64,000 nt of DNA from Paenibacillus castaneae (lineage in GTDB: Bacteria; Bacillota; Bacilli; Paenibacillales; Paenibacillaceae). Where the stretch lies: contig NZ_KZ614144.1 in the NCBI RefSeq assembly GCF_002884445.1, forward strand, positions 3,268,094 to 3,332,093. The letters run 5' to 3'. The position numbers and the translations under genes are program-made. Each line of letters begins with the position of its first letter. Positions within the stretch are counted from its first letter, which is position 1. Positions 61,869 through 64,000 of this stretch are shown here, piece after piece. The notes below the pieces were generated by a model. The model searched no databases, was not told the DNA's origin, and saw nothing but the letters and a program-made list of their open reading frames with translations.

Positions 61869-62795
61869 TTAAAATAGACCCTCTCCATCGTTTATTTTCT
61901 TAGCCGATTTATTTGCTGCAGTAATTAGAATTAGACCCATAAGCGACTGAAATAATCCGATTGCAGTCGAATAAGAGAAGCCCAAAGTACGCATAGACTG
62001 GTAAACGTAAGTATCGATTACCGTCACCTCGTCAATTAACACCGGGTTATTACCGACAATTCCATAAATCATTCCAAAGTCACCATAAAAGATCCGTCCA
62101 ACACTTAGTAATGTTAAGACAATGATAGTCGGTTTTAACATAGGAATCGTTAAGAAAACAATACGCTGCAGTTTATTAGCGCCATCTACTTTTGCTGCTT
62201 CATATAAGCTTCCATCAAAGTTAGCCATTGCAGCCATATAAAGAATAGAACTATACCCGCTCCACTTCCAAACACTCGAAAAAATAATGATCCATTTCCA
62301 ATACTTTGGTTCTGAATACCATCTGATCGGATCTGCTCCAAAGAACTCCAAAATATTGTTGGCAACACCTACATCCGTTGAGAAGATCCCGTATAGAATA
62401 GCTCCTACTACAACCCATGATATGAAATATGGAAAAAACATCATGCTTTGAGCTACTCGTCTATATGCTTTGTTGCGTATCTCGTTTAAGAAAACAGCAA
62501 TACTGACTGGAACAATAATGCCTAATATAAGGCTGAAAAAGTTTATATATAAGGTATTATAGGTAACCTTCCACCCCATGCTGTTTTTAGAAAAGAAGTA
62601 GGTGAAATTATCCAGACCAACAAATTTGCTGCCAAATATTCCGTCCACTACATTAAAATCGGTAAAAGCCATCCATATGCCTGCAAAAGGGATATAGCAG
62701 AACATAATTAGCACAATAAGTGCAGGCACACACATGAGATACAATATTCTGTTTTTCTTTATCTCATATACAATTCCTTTCACCATTAAACTCAT
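61869..62795 (-). CDS. Sugar ABC transporter permease, LplB/YteP type
   Basis: 308 residues. RILYLMCVPALIVLIMFCYI near the N-terminus and the EAA-type loop YEAAKVDGANKLQRIVFLTIPMLKPTI are typical of LplB. Partner of the permease encoded directly downstream. No ATPase gene lies in the operon, as is usual for these systems, which share MsmX-type ATPases. Confidence 0.92.
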   Translation of the reverse strand: MSLMVKGIVYEIKKNRILYLMCVPALIVLIMFCYIPFAGIWMAFTDFNVVDGIFGSKFVGLDNFTYFFSKNSMGWKVTYNTLYINFFSLILGIIVPVSIAVFLNEIRNKAYRRVAQSMMFFPYFISWVVVGAILYGIFSTDVGVANNILEFFGADPIRWYSEPKYWKWIIIFSSVWKWSGYSSILYMAAMANFDGSLYEAAKVDGANKLQRIVFLTIPMLKPTIIVLTLLSVGRIFYGDFGMIYGIVGNNPVLIDEVTVIDTYVYQSMRTLGFSYSTAIGLFQSLMGLILITAANKSAKKINDGEGLF

Positions 62796-62802
62796 TACAT
62801 CA

Positions 62803-64000
62803 CTACCTTTGCATCGTTATCGAGCAACTATCCTGTAATGTTTCTTGCAGCTCTTTTTTTAAATGGTCGATATCAATTACAGTACCGGTAACTCTTGCTT
62901 TTTCAGCTGCATATGCCATAATATGACTTTCTACGGACCTATCTATGGAAGATCTGCTGCTGCTGTTTTGGTTTACTAAATTATCCAAGAAGTCAATCAT
63001 CAGTCCTGTATCGCCGCCATTATGTCCGCCTGTCATGGCAGCCGGCCGGATGACTGTTTGCTCACATTGTTCAGCCGCATTAGATGTAAACCGGGTTACT
63101 TCAATAATATTTAAGCTGTCATCTCCTCTAATTTCTCCATGCTCACACATTATTTTAATCGTTCGATACATTTTATTTGTAAATCCGCTCAAATTAAAAT
63201 TTACCGTGACCCCATTTTTAAACTCAATCACGGTTGCCTGGTGATCACAAACATTATTATCAGACCGATAAACACAGCGTCCGTATGGACTTGTTTCCAA
63301 AGCCTTCAACAATCCTTCTTCTGTCTGATCCACTGAGATGGTAGTAGCCGGCCATTGTCCTCTTATGGGGAGATATGCTTTTCTGGCATCGAACCGACAA
63401 TCTGCAGCAACCTTACAGTCTAAGCATCGATCAGCACTATTAGCCGGTGCATTCTCTTCTTTGAAATAAGTCAGGTCTCCATAAGAAGAAATCCGCTTCG
63501 CATCACTGTCTACCAACCACGATAGAATATCCATGTCATGGCAGGACTTCTGCATAATGATAGGGCTCGCCAGATCACTTCTTCTCCAATTGCCCCTTAC
63601 AAATGAATGAGCCATATGATAATTTCCGACGTTCTCATTATGCTGAATGGTTATGACCTTCCCCAGCTCTTTGCTATCAATAATTTTCTTTATTTCCGCA
63701 AAGAAATTTGTATATCTAAGTACATGACAAACGATAACTTTGCGTCCTTTTTCATTCGCTTTTTGTTGTATTCTTAAACATTCCTCAGGACTCGGAGAAA
63801 TTGGCTTTTCCAAAAGAATGTCATAACCAAGGTCAAGCGCTTTCATCGTTTGCGCATAATGGTCTCTGTCCATAGAAGAAATAATAAGGGCATCGCAAAT
63901 TTTTCCTAATTTATAAAATTCATCTACAGATTCAAATTGATTCTCGAGAGGGATTCCAAACTCATCTGCTGCAGCCTTTCTTCTAGTATCATTCGGTTCA
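62803..64000 (-). CDS. Gfo/Idh/MocA-family oxidoreductase, 5' end outside window
   Basis: The frame is open to the window edge (EPNDTRRKAAADEFGIPLEN ... ICDALIISSMDRDHYAQTMK), so at least 399 residues are present and the N-terminal Rossmann strand is outside. LEKPISPSPEECLRI with the catalytic-type EKP motif, a cysteine cluster CLDCKVAADCRFD, and FVRGNWRRSDLASPIIMQKSCHDMD are characteristic. It probably oxidises the sugar taken up by the adjacent importer. Its stop is eight bases before the permease gene. Confidence 0.92.
   Translation of the reverse strand, partial: EPNDTRRKAAADEFGIPLENQFESVDEFYKLGKICDALIISSMDRDHYAQTMKALDLGYDILLEKPISPSPEECLRIQQKANEKGRKVIVCHVLRYTNFFAEIKKIIDSKELGKVITIQHNENVGNYHMAHSFVRGNWRRSDLASPIIMQKSCHDMDILSWLVDSDAKRISSYGDLTYFKEENAPANSADRCLDCKVAADCRFDARKAYLPIRGQWPATTISVDQTEEGLLKALETSPYGRCVYRSDNNVCDHQATVIEFKNGVTVNFNLSGFTNKMYRTIKIMCEHGEIRGDDSLNIIEVTRFTSNAAEQCEQTVIRPAAMTGGHNGGDTGLMIDFLDNLVNQNSSSRSSIDRSVESHIMAYAAEKARVTGTVIDIDHLKKELQETLQDSCSITMQR

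Overview
The window looks like a chromosomal segment of a Gram-positive, spore-forming relative of Paenibacillus. The evidence is a YpdA-type bacillithiol reductase, Lpl-type sugar ABC genes, two-component and MerR/TetR genes of Bacillota type, AAGGAGG-like ribosome sites, and IS3/IS150, IS110 and IS1595 elements. No rRNA, tRNA or CRISPR was seen. The genus is an inference.

Positions about 2.4-42.3 kb hold an accessory region built on a repeat. The core, in plus-strand sense, is AACTATCSTGYCCCGTTAG followed by YTNAAC. Cores usually occur as a pair of direct copies, a left A site (ATCCTGCCCGTTAG) and a right B site (ATCGTKYCCCGTTAG), around a variable hairpin of 25-45 bases. Small cargo genes lie between a B site and the next A site, mostly on the minus strand. 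Their stop codons fall in or within about 20 bases of the B core. Cargo includes GNAT acetyltransferases, an MBL-fold hydrolase, a nucleotidyltransferase, a methyltransferase, a pentapeptide-repeat protein, lipoproteins, a cupin, immunity-like genes and orphan proteins. This resembles an integron cassette array without an integrase in view. Many cargo genes carry nonsense or frameshift lesions. Several islands (5.8-8.4, 8.8-11.1 and 11.6-14.5 kb) carry ordinary genes with no repeats.

The repeats are targets for mobile elements. One IS110-family element (4146-5727) sits exactly inside an A core. Its long left end has a terminator hairpin and then a probable bridge-RNA region that contains the target word CTGCCCGT. 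A left-end-only relic of the same element sits in another A core at 11177. A second, different IS110 element (about 28626-30398) splits a B core, and an IS150-group IS3 element splits the hairpin loop of the same unit with a TCA duplication.

From about 42.5 kb the DNA becomes ordinary chromosome: a glutamate-synthase-like flavoprotein, a berberine-bridge-like oxidase, an alpha/beta hydrolase, and an OmpR/HisK pair. Next come a sulfonate-type ABC transporter with a deleted ssuD-like monooxygenase, a 4-hydroxyphenylacetate-hydroxylase-like gene and a TetR gene. An AdhR-like MerR regulator follows, with three matching operators controlling itself, an MFS pump and a zinc alcohol dehydrogenase. 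The window ends in a sugar ABC operon with a Gfo/Idh/MocA oxidoreductase.
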